Both the position numbers and the translations under genes were made by a program. A model generated the notes under the pieces. That model ran no database searches. It worked only from the letters and a program-made list of their open reading frames with translations, and was not told the DNA's origin. Below, piece after piece: positions 45,540 to 54,724 of a DNA stretch of 64,000 nucleotides. Location: positions 62,001-126,000 of the forward strand of contig JADJPT010000014.1 of the NCBI GenBank assembly GCA_016713125.1, written 5' to 3'. This DNA is from Betaproteobacteria bacterium. GTDB taxonomy: Bacteria; Pseudomonadota; Gammaproteobacteria; Burkholderiales; SG8-39. Within the stretch, counting starts at the first letter, position 1. Every line of letters begins with the position of its first letter.

Positions 45540-45553
45540 TTCATTAGAATGAA
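45540..45553. promoter_or_regulatory. Palindrome overlapping the ArsR-rhodanese start
   Basis: TTCATT-AG-AATGAA is a perfect 14 bp inverted repeat that ends three bases before the ATG of the ArsR-family gene. ArsR-family repressors often bind such AT-rich palindromes over their own promoters, so autoregulation is likely. Confidence 0.5.
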
Positions 45554-45556
45554 AGA

Positions 45557-46267
45557 ATGAACAGCAAAAGTCGTGCGATCAACGTCAAGCGCAACCTCAA
45601 GGATCTGCTCTACGAGCAGGTGGCGCGCATCGGCAAGGCCGTGTCCAGCCCGAAGCGGCTGGAACTGCTGGAACTGCTGGCGCAGGGCGAGAAGAGCGTG
45701 GAGATCCTCGCCGCCGAGATCTCCACCGACATCAAGCTGACCAGCGCGCATCTGAAGTCGCTCAGGGAAGCGCGGCTGGTCACCTCGCGGCGGGAGGGCA
45801 AGTACATGATCTACGGCCTGAGCGGAGGCGACGTGGCCGGACTCTGGGTGATGCTGCGCGAGGTCGCCGAAGAGCACCTGCTGGAATTGCGGCTGGCTGT
45901 CGACGCGATGAAGGCAGAGCCCGCGAAGCTGGCGTCGGTGGGCCGTGCCGAACTGCTCGAGATGGCGCGCAGCGGCAAGGTGGTGGTGATCGACGTGCGT
46001 CCGCGCGAGGAGTACGACGCCGCCCACCTTCCCTATGCGCGCTCCATGCCGCTGGCCGAACTGGAGCAACGCCTTTCCGAACTGCCGAAATCCAGACAGA
46101 TCGTCGCCTACTGCCGCGGCCCTTACTGCCTCCTCTCCGACGAGGCCGTGGCCCTGCTCGGCGCGCGCGGTTACCGGGTGCGCAAAATCTTCGACGGCGT
46201 CAGCGAATGGCAGGCCGCCGGGCTGCCGGTGCACGCCGCATCCGCCACCGCGGGAGATATGCCATGA
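45557..46267 (+). CDS. ArsR family regulator fused to a rhodanese domain
   Basis: This 236-residue protein joins an N-terminal winged helix (about residues 15-90, with KRLELLELLAQGEKSVEIL) to a C-terminal rhodanese domain (about 128-232). The active-site loop is YCRGPYC, with the catalytic Cys186 and a second Cys191, and the domain has VVIDVRPREEYDAAHLP. Fused ArsR-rhodanese proteins are thought to sense reactive sulfur species. DsrE follows immediately with a 4 bp overlap (ATGA). I infer sulfur-status regulation of this small operon. Confidence 0.87.
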   Translation: MNSKSRAINVKRNLKDLLYEQVARIGKAVSSPKRLELLELLAQGEKSVEILAAEISTDIKLTSAHLKSLREARLVTSRREGKYMIYGLSGGDVAGLWVMLREVAEEHLLELRLAVDAMKAEPAKLASVGRAELLEMARSGKVVVIDVRPREEYDAAHLPYARSMPLAELEQRLSELPKSRQIVAYCRGPYCLLSDEAVALLGARGYRVRKIFDGVSEWQAAGLPVHAASATAGDMP

Positions 46268-46614
46268 GTTCCACGCTGTTCATCCTGAACGAAGCCCCCT
46301 ACGGCAGCGAGCGCGCTTACAACGCGCTGCGACTGGCCGGAGCGCTGGCCGGCAAGGAGGGGCAGCGCGTCCGCGTCTTCCTGCTTGCCGATGCAGTCAC
46401 CTGCGCCAAGACGGGCCAGAAGGTGCCCGAGGGCTACTACAACGCGCAGTTGATGCTGGGCAAGGTCCTGCGATCTGGCGAAGTCGCCTTGTGCGGTACC
46501 TGCATGGATGCGCGAGGCATGAGCGAAACGGAATGCTGGCCGGCGCCACGCGCTCGACCCTCGCGCAGCTTGCGGACTGGACCGTAGAAGCCGACAAGGT
46601 CCTGGGTGTTCTGA
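46264..46614 (+). CDS. DsrE family protein, frameshifted
   Basis: Small sulfur-relay-type protein of about 116 residues. It has FILNEAPYGSERAYNALRLAGALA and CAKTGQKVPEGYYNAQLML, typical of the DsrE/YchN fold, and GTCMDARGM with a conserved Cys. The frame slips after GMSET, resumes as MLAGATRSTLAQLADWTVEADKVL, and one further extra base restores the family ending KVLVF and stop at 46614. Two indels are therefore needed. It overlaps the ArsR-rhodanese gene by 4 bp. Confidence 0.75.
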
Positions 46615-46625
46615 GCTGCCTCGCC

Positions 46626-47427
46626 GTGCAAGCATTCCTGCTCTCGAACGAAGCCCTGATCCGCCTGATCGCCTTCTGCGCGCTGTTCGCCGCGATGGCG
46701 GGCTGGGAGCTCGTGCGCCGCGCCGGCCGCAGGCCATCGCGCGCCGCGCCCGCTGGCCGGGCCAATCTGGGCATCGTCCTGCTCAACCTCGGCGCTGGTG
46801 CGACTGGTCCCTGCCGGCCGGGGCGGTCGGCTTCGCCGCCTGGATGCAGTTGCAGGGCTGGGGCCTGTTCAATGCGCTGCAGGCGTCGCCATGGATCGCC
46901 GTCCCGGCCGGCGTCGTCCTCCTGGATCTGGCGATCTACCTGCAGCACGTGCTGTTCCACGCCGTGCCGCCGCTATGGCGGCTGCACCGCATGCATCACG
47001 CCGACACCGAGTTCGACGTCACGACCGGCGCGCGCTTCCATCCGCTGGAGATCCTGCTCTCGCTGGCCATCAAGCTGGCGGTGATCGCCGCGCTCGGGCC
47101 GCCGGCCATCGCGGTGCTGGCGTTCGAACTCCTGCTGAACATGACCGCGATGTTCAACCATGCGAATGTGCGCATGCCGCGGCGCCTGGATGCGCTGCTG
47201 CGCCTGCTGGTGGTCACGCCGGACATGCATCGGGTCCACCACTCCCGTCCTGGCCGAGGAAACCGACAGCAATTTCGGTTTCAATCTGCCCTGGTGGGAT
47301 CGCCTGTTCGGGACCTATCGCGCCCAGCCCCGCGAAGGGCACTTCGCCATGCGCATCGGACTGGCGAAATTCCGCGATCCGGTCGAGCAGCGGCTGGGCC
47401 GCATGCTGGCCCAGCCGCTGCGCTTAG
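46626..47427 (+). CDS. Sterol desaturase/fatty acid hydroxylase superfamily protein, frameshifted
   Basis: A di-iron membrane hydroxylase. The His boxes are visible as HVLFHAVPPLWRLHRMHH, a later FNHANVR, and MHRVHHS. Membrane segments precede them (FLLSNEALIRLIAFCALFAAMAGWELV). The frame changes near 46800 and near 47240, and DSNFGFNLPWWDRLFGTYRAQP continues in the last frame. The start is a GTG at 46626 and the end is uncertain (47427 or 47546) because of the shift. A lipid-modifying role is typical for the family; the substrate is unknown. Confidence 0.75.
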
Positions 47428-47484
47428 CCGGGCCGGGCGGCCGACGAGGCACGGCGCAGACCGTGGCCCGCACGCCGGTGCGAC

Positions 47485-48384
47485 CTAGTTCGGGTCGCGC
47501 ACGAACGCCACCAGCGCCCGTCCGAGTTCGGTCTCCGCGGTGTTGAGGTGCGCGACGATGGAGGTGTGGTTGTGTCCCTGCAGCTGCATGAAGCGCGGCG
47601 CGCGGCCCTGCTGCGCGGCGAGCTTGTGCGCCAGTTCCAGGCAGTAGAGGTCGAGCAGCGGGTTCTCGTACTGCGCGATGGCGATGAAGGTCGGCACCTT
47701 CGCGTCGGCGTAGTGGACCGCCGAGCGCTCCTCGAACTTCGCCGCGTCGCTGCCGTAGTAGGCCTCGACCTTCTTCGCGTTGGGGTTGTCCGGCCGGTTG
47801 TCGGCGCGCACCCGGCCGCTGATGACGATCAGCCCGGCGACCGGCGGCCCGCCCTCGGCGCCCGGCGCGCCGTAGGCATAGGAGGCCGCGTGCGCGGCCC
47901 CGGCCGAGTGGCCGAACACGAACAGTCGATCGGGCCTGGCCCCCAGGCTGGCGGCGTGCTCCACCACCCAGCGGCAGGCCGCGCGCACGTCCTCGGTGCC
48001 GGCCGGGTACTGCGCCTCGGGCGCGCTGCGGTACTCCATGTTCACGGCGACGATGCCGTTGCGCGCGAACCAGTAGCAGATGTTGGCGTAGAACTCGGGG
48101 GTGCGGTCCTTCTCGCCGTCGACGAAGGCGCCGCCGTGCACGAACACCACCACCGGCGCATCGGCGCACTGCTCGGGGCAGTAGACGTCGAGCACCTGGC
48201 GCGGGTGGGTGCCGTAGGCGCGTTCGCGCCTGACGGCGACCCCGGCCTTCGGGCAGCGCGCCAGCAGCGGCGTGTAGGCCTCGGCCATCATGCGCACGTG
48301 GCCGGCCGTGTTGCTCGCCCACTTCGGGCCGATCTCGGCCATCAGCGCGCGCAGTTCGGCGGGGATCTCGACTTCGCTGCTCAT
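47485..48384 (-). CDS. Alpha/beta hydrolase (HSL-type esterase)
   Basis: This 299-residue enzyme has the HSL-family oxyanion motif HGGAF (residues 83-87) and the nucleophile GHSAG at 158-162, with Ser160. The catalytic His is in LQGHNHTSIV near the C-terminus. It starts MSSEVEIPAELRALMAEIG. It ends the dioxygenase-ALDH-hydrolase run (4 bp after the ALDH stop), so it may hydrolyse a ring-cleavage product or an ester of the substrate. That is inference. Confidence 0.85.
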   Translation of the reverse strand: MSSEVEIPAELRALMAEIGPKWASNTAGHVRMMAEAYTPLLARCPKAGVAVRRERAYGTHPRQVLDVYCPEQCADAPVVVFVHGGAFVDGEKDRTPEFYANICYWFARNGIVAVNMEYRSAPEAQYPAGTEDVRAACRWVVEHAASLGARPDRLFVFGHSAGAAHAASYAYGAPGAEGGPPVAGLIVISGRVRADNRPDNPNAKKVEAYYGSDAAKFEERSAVHYADAKVPTFIAIAQYENPLLDLYCLELAHKLAAQQGRAPRFMQLQGHNHTSIVAHLNTAETELGRALVAFVRDPN

Positions 48385-48388
48385 GCGC

Positions 48389-49828
48389 TCAGGCTCCCGA
48401 ACGGTTCAGTCCGACGAACTTCCACTGCGAATATTCTTCCATGGCGTAGCGGATGCCTTCGCGGCCGTAGCCGGACTGCTTCACGCCGCCGAAAGGATAC
48501 ATGTCGAGGCGGAAGCGGCTGGCCTCGTTGATCCACACCGAACCGGAGTCGAAGCGCTCGGCCACCTGCATGGCCGCGTCCAGGCTGGCGGTGAAGCAGG
48601 CGCCCTGCAGTCCGAACTGCGAATCGTTGGCCTGGTCGATCGCGTCGTCGAGGTCCTTCGCCTGCTGCACCACCACCACCGGTCCGAACGCCTCCTCGCA
48701 CAGCATGGGCGAGGAGCGCGGCGCGCCGACCAGGATGCCGGGCGAAACCACGGCGCCCTTGCGCTGCGGGGCCAGCGCCACCTTGCCGCCGGCCGCGGCG
48801 CTCTGTTCGAACATGGCCATCACGCGTTCGGCCGAGGCCACGCTGACCATCGGGCCGACGTCGACGCCCTCCTCGTCCGGCAGGCCGACCTTCAGCGACT
48901 TCGCCGCGGCGACGAACAGTTCCAGGAACCTGTCGAACACCGCCTGCTCGACGATCACGCGCTGCGCCGAGATGCACTGCTGGCCGCTGGCCTCGAAGCC
49001 GGCGCGCGCGATCTTCTGCGCGGCGTCGGCCAGGTTGGCGTCGGCCAGCACGATGTTGGCGGCGCTGGAGCCGAGCTCGGCGCAGAACTTCTTCGCGCCG
49101 GCCGCGCGGGCCAGCGCTTCGGCGGCGGCCACCCCGCCGGTCAGCGTGACCACGTCGACCATGGGGTGCGCGGCCAGCGCGCGCGCCGCGTCGCGGTCGC
49201 CGGGCACCACGTTGTACAGGCCGTCGGGCAGCCCGGCCTGCCTGCACAGTTCGGCCACCAGCAGCGCGGTCTCGATGCCGGTCGGGTGCGGTTTCACCAC
49301 CACCGCGTTGCCGGTGGCCAGCGCCGGGCCGATCTTCTGTATCAGCAGGTTGGCCGGGGCGTTGAACGGCGTGATCGCGCCGACCACGCCGCAGGGGATG
49401 CGCCGGGCCATGCCGATGTGTCCGGCGCCCAGCGCCACGCTGTCCACCGGCACCAGCTCGCCGCGCCAGGTGGCCAGTTCCGCGCAGCAGCCGCGCAGGA
49501 ACTCGGCCACGCGCCCGGCCTCGAAGGTGGCGGCACGGCGCGGCTTGCCGATCGCGCGCACGATGCTCTCGACGATCGGGCCGGTATTGGCCGAAACGGT
49601 TCTGGCGATGGCTTCCAGCCAGGCCAGGCGCGTGGCCGTGCTGGCATGGCGATGCCGGCGGTAGGCCTCGGCGGCGTTGCGCACCGCCTGATCGACCAGT
49701 TCGGCGCCGGCATCCGGCATGCGGTAGCTGAGGCTGCCGTCCACCGGGCTGTACAACTCGATGCGCGGCACCGTGGCGTCCACCGCCACGGCCTTGCCGC
49801 CGATCCAGGCGCCGAGTTCGATGCTCAT
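48389..49828 (-). CDS. NAD(P)-dependent aldehyde dehydrogenase
   Basis: This 479-residue ALDH superfamily enzyme has TPFNAP with Asn156, the catalytic Glu251 in AELGSS, and the catalytic Cys285 in GQQCISAQR. The dinucleotide-site Lys lies in VVVKPHPTG. FGGVKQSGYGREG is the C-terminal family signature. It oxidises an aldehyde, probably a ring-cleavage product given the dioxygenase upstream. Its start overlaps the dioxygenase stop by 4 bp (ATGA). Confidence 0.9.
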   Translation of the reverse strand: MSIELGAWIGGKAVAVDATVPRIELYSPVDGSLSYRMPDAGAELVDQAVRNAAEAYRRHRHASTATRLAWLEAIARTVSANTGPIVESIVRAIGKPRRAATFEAGRVAEFLRGCCAELATWRGELVPVDSVALGAGHIGMARRIPCGVVGAITPFNAPANLLIQKIGPALATGNAVVVKPHPTGIETALLVAELCRQAGLPDGLYNVVPGDRDAARALAAHPMVDVVTLTGGVAAAEALARAAGAKKFCAELGSSAANIVLADANLADAAQKIARAGFEASGQQCISAQRVIVEQAVFDRFLELFVAAAKSLKVGLPDEEGVDVGPMVSVASAERVMAMFEQSAAAGGKVALAPQRKGAVVSPGILVGAPRSSPMLCEEAFGPVVVVQQAKDLDDAIDQANDSQFGLQGACFTASLDAAMQVAERFDSGSVWINEASRFRLDMYPFGGVKQSGYGREGIRYAMEEYSQWKFVGLNRSGA

Positions 49829-50916
49829 GCGTTCTTCCCGAGGTTGTGGCTGGCGCGTTCGCGCTCGACGTGCATGCGGGTCAGGAAGATCAGCAGCGGA
49901 TGCACGCCGATGGCGACGATGCCGGGCGCGTCGAACTCGACCAGCAGCTTGCGGTGTTTGCCTTCGACGCGGTGCCTGTCGGCATAGGCGCCGGGGTCGG
50001 CGAAGTAGGCGTCGCGCGCGGCGCGGTCGTTGGCCATGGCGAACAGCGCGCCGGTCAGCGACTGCAGCTCGGGGGCGATCTGCGGGTAGTGCGGCGCGAA
50101 GCCGCCCTTGCCCGCCGGCGTGTACCAGCCCAGCGAGGCGTAGTTGTGGTGCCAGCTCGGGTTCATCTGCACCACGTCGGGCTTCCGATCGCCGAGCATG
50201 CCGGCGGCCACGCCCCAGCAGCGCAACTCGATGTTGCCGGTGTCGTCGAGCAGCGCCTCCTCGTAGCCCAGCAGGGTCTTGAGCCGCCCCTGCTTCATCG
50301 GCTCGAGCACCGAGAGGTCGAACTCCAGGTTGGGCTTGCTGTAACGGTCGGTGCCGGGGAAATGCGACATGCCGCCGCTGGCCATCACCACGGCACGCAC
50401 GCCCATCGCCGCCAGGCTGCGGCCCACCGCCTGGCCGAAGGCGTAGCAGCGCTCCATGGCCGGCTGCGGCGGCAGGTAGGCGTTGACGAAGATCGGCAGC
50501 ACCGGCGCGTCACCGATGCCCAGGTGCGTCATCGGGATGCCCAGGGCATAGTCGATCTCGGCGGTGCTGGTGAAGGCCGGGTCGAAACCCGAGCGGTACA
50601 GGTCCTTGACCAGCGCGAAGCCCACCTCGCTGGCGATGTTGAAGTTGAACTCGCGTCCGGCGAAGGTGCCGCGGCCCTTGCCACCGACGTGCAGCGTGAA
50701 CGGCGGCGCGACGTTGGCGAAGAACTGCTGGGCGTGGTCGTTGCCGATCACGATCCACACGTCGGGCTTGAGCGCCTTCAGGCCCTCGCCGATCTGCGCG
50801 GCCACCTTCTGCACCGCGGCGATGGTCGCCTTGTCCTCGGTCTCGGGCTGCGTGAAGAACTGCGGCGCATGCGGCAGCATGCAGCCCCCCAGGATGTACG
50901 GATTCAGCGTGCTCAC
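49825..50916 (-). CDS. Class III extradiol ring-cleavage dioxygenase, LigB-LigA fusion
   Basis: This 363-residue enzyme cleaves a catechol-type ring next to the hydroxyls with non-haem iron. The LigB domain (about residues 8-285) has GGCMLPHAPQFF with an iron His, VIGNDHAQQF with a second His, and MASGGMSHFPG. A LigA-like helical domain follows (about 290-355), with AARDAYFADPGAYADRH. Fusion of LigB and LigA in one chain occurs in gallate dioxygenases. GTG start at 50916, with GGGAGAG about 8 bp upstream. It starts the operon that faces gntR. Confidence 0.87.
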   Translation of the reverse strand: MSTLNPYILGGCMLPHAPQFFTQPETEDKATIAAVQKVAAQIGEGLKALKPDVWIVIGNDHAQQFFANVAPPFTLHVGGKGRGTFAGREFNFNIASEVGFALVKDLYRSGFDPAFTSTAEIDYALGIPMTHLGIGDAPVLPIFVNAYLPPQPAMERCYAFGQAVGRSLAAMGVRAVVMASGGMSHFPGTDRYSKPNLEFDLSVLEPMKQGRLKTLLGYEEALLDDTGNIELRCWGVAAGMLGDRKPDVVQMNPSWHHNYASLGWYTPAGKGGFAPHYPQIAPELQSLTGALFAMANDRAARDAYFADPGAYADRHRVEGKHRKLLVEFDAPGIVAIGVHPLLIFLTRMHVERERASHNLGKNA

Positions 50917-51236
50917 AGCTTCTCTCCCTTGCTGCGACGCTCGGCGACCTCTGGCGAGGCGCGTTGCACCGCGTTGACGATGCCTGCATGGCCGCTGCGG
51001 CGCAGGATCCTGCCGGCCGACTCACGTGGAATGGTAGCCCCGTCCTGCATCGCCTGCCCGCAGAAGCTGCCCATTCGTCGCGCGGGATCATAGTTCCCGC
51101 GCCTTCAATGAGTTAGGGTGTATCGTATACTATTCAAACAGCCTTGTCCGGGTGCCGCCCGCGCGGCACGCACGCCGCCGTCCGGGCTCGGCGATAATTC
51201 GGCCGACTCGTCCATCCGCGCCGCCAGCCATCCAAC
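50917..51236. promoter_or_regulatory. Divergent control region of the dioxygenase operon and gntR
   Basis: This 320 bp holds the promoters of the minus-strand dioxygenase operon and plus-strand gntR. I see no gene in it. It contains the 51122-51130 copy of the shared GTATAC motif, which lies 106 bp before the gntR start. Confidence 0.6.
51119..51133. promoter_or_regulatory. Candidate GntR operator (ATCGTATAC copy 1)
   Basis: TATCGTATACTATT contains the GTATAC palindrome. ATCGTATAC (51122-51130) matches the site at 54727-54735. It lies in the divergent region between gntR and the dioxygenase operon, where a FadR-type regulator would bind. Confidence 0.5.
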
Positions 51237-51962
51237 GTGCCCACCCGACGCCCGACTTCAAAGCCTGCCCGCCGCCCGCTGCACGACGAGATCGTGCCGA
51301 TCCTCAGGCAGGAGATCATCACCGCCAAGTGGCCGCCGGGGCAGCGCCTGCCCGAGCCGCTGCTGTGCGAACGTTTCGGCGTCTCGCGCACCCCGCTGCG
51401 CGATGCGCTGAAGGTGCTGGCCGGCGAAGGGCTGCTGGAACTCACGCGCAACAGCGGCGCGGTGGTGACCGAACCGACCGCCGACGACATCGAAGGCAAG
51501 CTGGCGCTGATCGAATTGCTCGAATGCCATGCCGCCGCCGAGGCCTGTGCGCGCGCCAGCGAGGCCGAGCTGCGCCAGATCGCGAAACTGCACCAGCAGA
51601 TGGGCGAGGCCTTCGCGCGCCGCGACATGAGCCGCTACTTCCGCCTGAACGACGAGGTGCATGCTGCAGCCATCGCCGCCGCGCACAACGCCACGCTGGT
51701 GGACATGCACACCAACCTGTCGCGCCACGTCGAGCGGCTGCGCTTCCTGGCCAACGCGCACGAGGACCTCAGCGTGGACTCCTGGTCCGAGCACGACAAC
51801 TACATCCAGGCGCTGCTGGCGCGCGATGCGCGGCGCGTGGTGATCACGCTGCGCGCCCATCTGCAGCGCGTGTCGCGCAAGATCAACGAGGAACTGCAGA
51901 AGCACCCGGCCGCGCTGCGCGCGCCCGGGCGCCGCCAGAAGGCTCTTACTGCTCCATCTTGA
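51237..51962 (+). CDS. GntR family transcriptional regulator, FCD type
   Basis: This 241-residue regulator has an N-terminal winged helix with ILRQEIITAKWPPGQRLPE and FGVSRTPLRDALKVLAGEGLLEL, and a C-terminal FCD helical domain (about 95-230) with ELLECHAAAEACARASEAEL and FRLNDEVHAAAIAAAHNATL. FadR-subfamily regulators use the FCD pocket for a metabolite or metal. It faces the dioxygenase operon, so it probably controls it. GTG start at 51237. Its 3' end overlaps the converging Bug gene by 17 bp. Confidence 0.87.
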   Translation: MPTRRPTSKPARRPLHDEIVPILRQEIITAKWPPGQRLPEPLLCERFGVSRTPLRDALKVLAGEGLLELTRNSGAVVTEPTADDIEGKLALIELLECHAAAEACARASEAELRQIAKLHQQMGEAFARRDMSRYFRLNDEVHAAAIAAAHNATLVDMHTNLSRHVERLRFLANAHEDLSVDSWSEHDNYIQALLARDARRVVITLRAHLQRVSRKINEELQKHPAALRAPGRRQKALTAPS

Positions 51963-52819
51963 AGTTGGCGACCTTGCCGGCACGCGTCCAGCGGTCGATC
52001 TCGGCGCGCACGAAGGTGGCCAGCTCCGGCGAGGTGCTGCCCACCGGCGTGGCGCCGAGGGTGCGCAGGCGTGCGACGAAGTCCGGCGCATTGGTGGCCT
52101 TGGCCACTTCGGTGCTCAACTTCCTGGTGATGTCGGCCGGCAGCCCGGCCGGCGCGAACATCGCGTACCAGGCCGTGACCACGAAGCCCGGGTAGCCCTG
52201 CTCGGTATAGGTCGGGATGTCCGAGCCCGGCAGGCGCTGCGGCGCGGCCAGCGCCAGCGCACGGATCTTGCCGGCCTTGACGTGCGGATCGGCGGCGGCG
52301 GCGCCCACCGACATGAAGCTGATCTGTCCCGCCACCAGGTCGGCGATCGACGGTCCCACGCCCTTGTAGGGGATATGGTTGGCCTCGAAGCCGGCCAGGT
52401 TCGCGAACATGGCCGCGCCCAGATGGTGCGGCGAACCGTTGCCGGCCGACCCGTAGGGCATGCCCGGCTTGGATTTGGCCAGCTTCACGAACTCGGCCAG
52501 GGTATTGGCCGGCACGCCGGCGTTGACCACCAGCACGTGCGGAATGGTGGTGACCAGCGAGATGGGCGTGAAATCCTTGACCGCGTCATACGTCAGCTTG
52601 GGGTTCAGCGCCGGGTTGATGCCGTGCGTGGTGGTGGCGCCGAGCATGATGGTGTAGCCGTCGGGCGCGGACTTGGCCGTGCGCTCGGAGCCGATCGCCC
52701 CGGCCGCGCCGGACACGTTCTCGACGATGACCGTCTGGCCCCGGATAGGTCTGTGCCAGCGCGGTCCCCGCGCAGGCGGCTCCGAGCAGGGAAACGAGAA
52801 TCAGTCGACGCAGCAGCAT
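51946..52819 (-). CDS. Bug-type tripartite tricarboxylate receptor, internal deletion
   Basis: This is a periplasmic solute receptor. The signal peptide MLLRRLILVSLLGAACAG ends at ALAQTY, and the body has TVIVENVSGAAGAIGSE, GYTIMLGATTTHGINPAL, GSAGNGSPHHLGAAMFA and a C-terminal WTRAGKVANFKMEQ. Between the signal peptide and GQTVIVEN about 31 family residues are missing and the frame also changes. So roughly 93-95 bases have been lost near 52745. GGAG lies before the ATG at 52819. It ends the Rieske operon and is probably non-functional unless the loss is a sequencing error. Confidence 0.8.
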
Positions 52820-52891
52820 GTTTTATCTCCTTGGAACGCAGTTGATCCGGTGCGATCGCTCCGCGGCCGGGCCGCGGAGCGCATGCGCAAA

Positions 52892-53374
52892 TCAGACCGG
52901 GATGACGAGCAGGGTGTCGACCCGGTTCGAATCGAGCACCACCGTCCTCTCGCGGAAAAGCAATTTTCCTGCCTGCTCCACGACCACGTCGTCGTAGAAG
53001 CCGGCGACGAACAGCGACTGCTCGCCGGTGCGCATGGTGCGCACGATGGCGAAGTTGGTGTGCAGGCGCCAGCCGCCCTGCTCCTCGCCCTTGAGCCGCA
53101 TGCTGGAAACCAGGTGCCGGTACCAGTGCGGTTCGTAGATGTTGGCGCGACGCAGGGAAAGGATGCGATCGCGCAGCATGCCCCTGCCCTCGCAGTGCAT
53201 GAGGCCGGCCGGCCAGCCGTTCAGGTAGGACTCGCGCGGCAGGATGCGGTACAGGCATTCCTCGGTGAAGAATTCCTGCCAGGACTCCAGGCGGTCGTTG
53301 TCGATGCAGTCCACGTAGGCGGACTGCAGGCGATCCACACGGCCGAGGATGCGTGCTTCTTCGATTTCGTTCAT
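52892..53374 (-). CDS. Aromatic ring-hydroxylating dioxygenase beta subunit 2
   Basis: This 160-residue small subunit has the NTF2-like fold. It has EARILGRVDRLQSAYVDCIDN, LNGWPAGLMHCEGRGMLRDR, ANIYEPHWYRHLVSS and FREERTVVLDSNRVDT-like ends. The gene lies 17 bp downstream of the alpha gene. Start ATG at 53374. It completes an alpha/beta oxygenase unit. Confidence 0.85.
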   Translation of the reverse strand: MNEIEEARILGRVDRLQSAYVDCIDNDRLESWQEFFTEECLYRILPRESYLNGWPAGLMHCEGRGMLRDRILSLRRANIYEPHWYRHLVSSMRLKGEEQGGWRLHTNFAIVRTMRTGEQSLFVAGFYDDVVVEQAGKLLFRERTVVLDSNRVDTLLVIPV

Positions 53375-53391
53375 GGTGGTATCCGCGGCGC

Positions 53392-54645
53392 TCACAGCGA
53401 CATCAGGCCGCGATAGGCCTTCCAGAACCCGCGCACCGAGGCCTCGCTGACGCGGCTCTTCTGCGATTCGACGGTGCGCCCGCCCATCTCCAGCACGGCC
53501 TCGCGGTCGCCGTCCTGCTGGATGCTGCGCTGGACGAAATTGCCCACCGCGCCGTCCTCCATGGACACCAGTCCGGCCGGGCCGACCAGGTTGCTCTGCA
53601 TCAGGCGCATGCGCTGCTGCTCGGGCGTGTCGTCCTCGTAGCCGAACAGGATCCATTGCAGCTCGGTCTCGTCCACCCCTTTGGGCACCACCAGGCGCAC
53701 GGCCAGCGCGTTCTGCACCTGCTGCACGATGAAGGTCGGGAAGATGCCCTGGATGGCATTGGTGACGCCGTCCTCGTACTCCGGCCAGACCTTGAGCAGC
53801 CCGTAGTCGGAGAGGTCGAAGTCCTTGTTCATGGCGCGCAGCGAATCGCCCTGATACTCGGAGCCCTTGGCCTCGTCGGAGGCCATCTTCGACCAGCTGA
53901 TGTGGTGGCCGCCGGAATCGGACAGCTCGAGCGCGCCGTCCATGGTCAGGCGGTTCAGGCCGAAGGTGGTGAAGAAGGTGTGCAGCAGGCTGGCGTGGTA
54001 GGCGTCCTTGACGTTCTCCACGTACAGCTTCCAGTTGTTGTGCAGGTACTGCACGTAGGCGCCGATGATCTTCACCGGACGGTTGAAGATGCGCTCGATG
54101 TGGGCGGTCATGCGCGGACCCAGCCAGTCGCGCAGCGGCGCGACGGTTTCCGAGAAGCTGGCGAACACCAGGCCGTTGATGGTCTCGACGCGCAGCTTGC
54201 GCAGGCCGTGCTTGGCCATGTCGAAATCCTCGGGCAGGCCGCCCTGGCCGCGCACGCCGCGCTTGAAGGCCACGCTCTGCAGCTTGCCGTCGAAGTCGTA
54301 CACCCAGTTGTGATAGATGCAGGTGAAGTCCTTCTTGTTGCCACGGTTGTCGATGCACAGCATCGAGCCGCGGTGCGCGCAGCGGTTGACGAACACCTTC
54401 ACCACGCCCTGCGGGTCGCGCGCGACGATCACCGGGGTGTCGCCGATGTGGTTGGTCTTGTAGTCGCCCGGGTTCGGCAGCTCGAGCTCCAGCGCCACGA
54501 AATGCCAGGCCTCGCCGCGGAACACGCGCTCCTGCTCGAGCTGGTAGATCTCCTTGTCGGTGTAGATCTGGAACGGCACGCGGGCTTCGCCCATCTGCGG
54601 CCACCGCACCATGGGAACGGCCGTCGTCTGCTGTGTAGCGCTCAT
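53392..54645 (-). CDS. Rieske aromatic ring-hydroxylating dioxygenase alpha subunit 2
   Basis: This 417-residue catalytic subunit has Rieske ligands Cys89, His91, Cys109 and His112 (NRCAHRGS and CIYHNW) and iron ligands Asp214, His217 and His222 (VKDAYHASLLH). The C-terminal half has the usual catalytic-domain character, with WILFGYEDDTPEQQ. It resembles the salicylate/anthranilate hydroxylase group, but the substrate is not certain. No ferredoxin or reductase is nearby. A shared GTATAC site lies about 80 bp upstream. Confidence 0.9.
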   Translation of the reverse strand: MSATQQTTAVPMVRWPQMGEARVPFQIYTDKEIYQLEQERVFRGEAWHFVALELELPNPGDYKTNHIGDTPVIVARDPQGVVKVFVNRCAHRGSMLCIDNRGNKKDFTCIYHNWVYDFDGKLQSVAFKRGVRGQGGLPEDFDMAKHGLRKLRVETINGLVFASFSETVAPLRDWLGPRMTAHIERIFNRPVKIIGAYVQYLHNNWKLYVENVKDAYHASLLHTFFTTFGLNRLTMDGALELSDSGGHHISWSKMASDEAKGSEYQGDSLRAMNKDFDLSDYGLLKVWPEYEDGVTNAIQGIFPTFIVQQVQNALAVRLVVPKGVDETELQWILFGYEDDTPEQQRMRLMQSNLVGPAGLVSMEDGAVGNFVQRSIQQDGDREAVLEMGGRTVESQKSRVSEASVRGFWKAYRGLMSL

Positions 54646-54724
54646 GTCTGCCTCCGTGTGGCGCGCGCGTGGCGCACCCGATTCAAGCCTGCGAACTGCC
54701 GCGGCCGGCGATCTGCCGAGCCGA

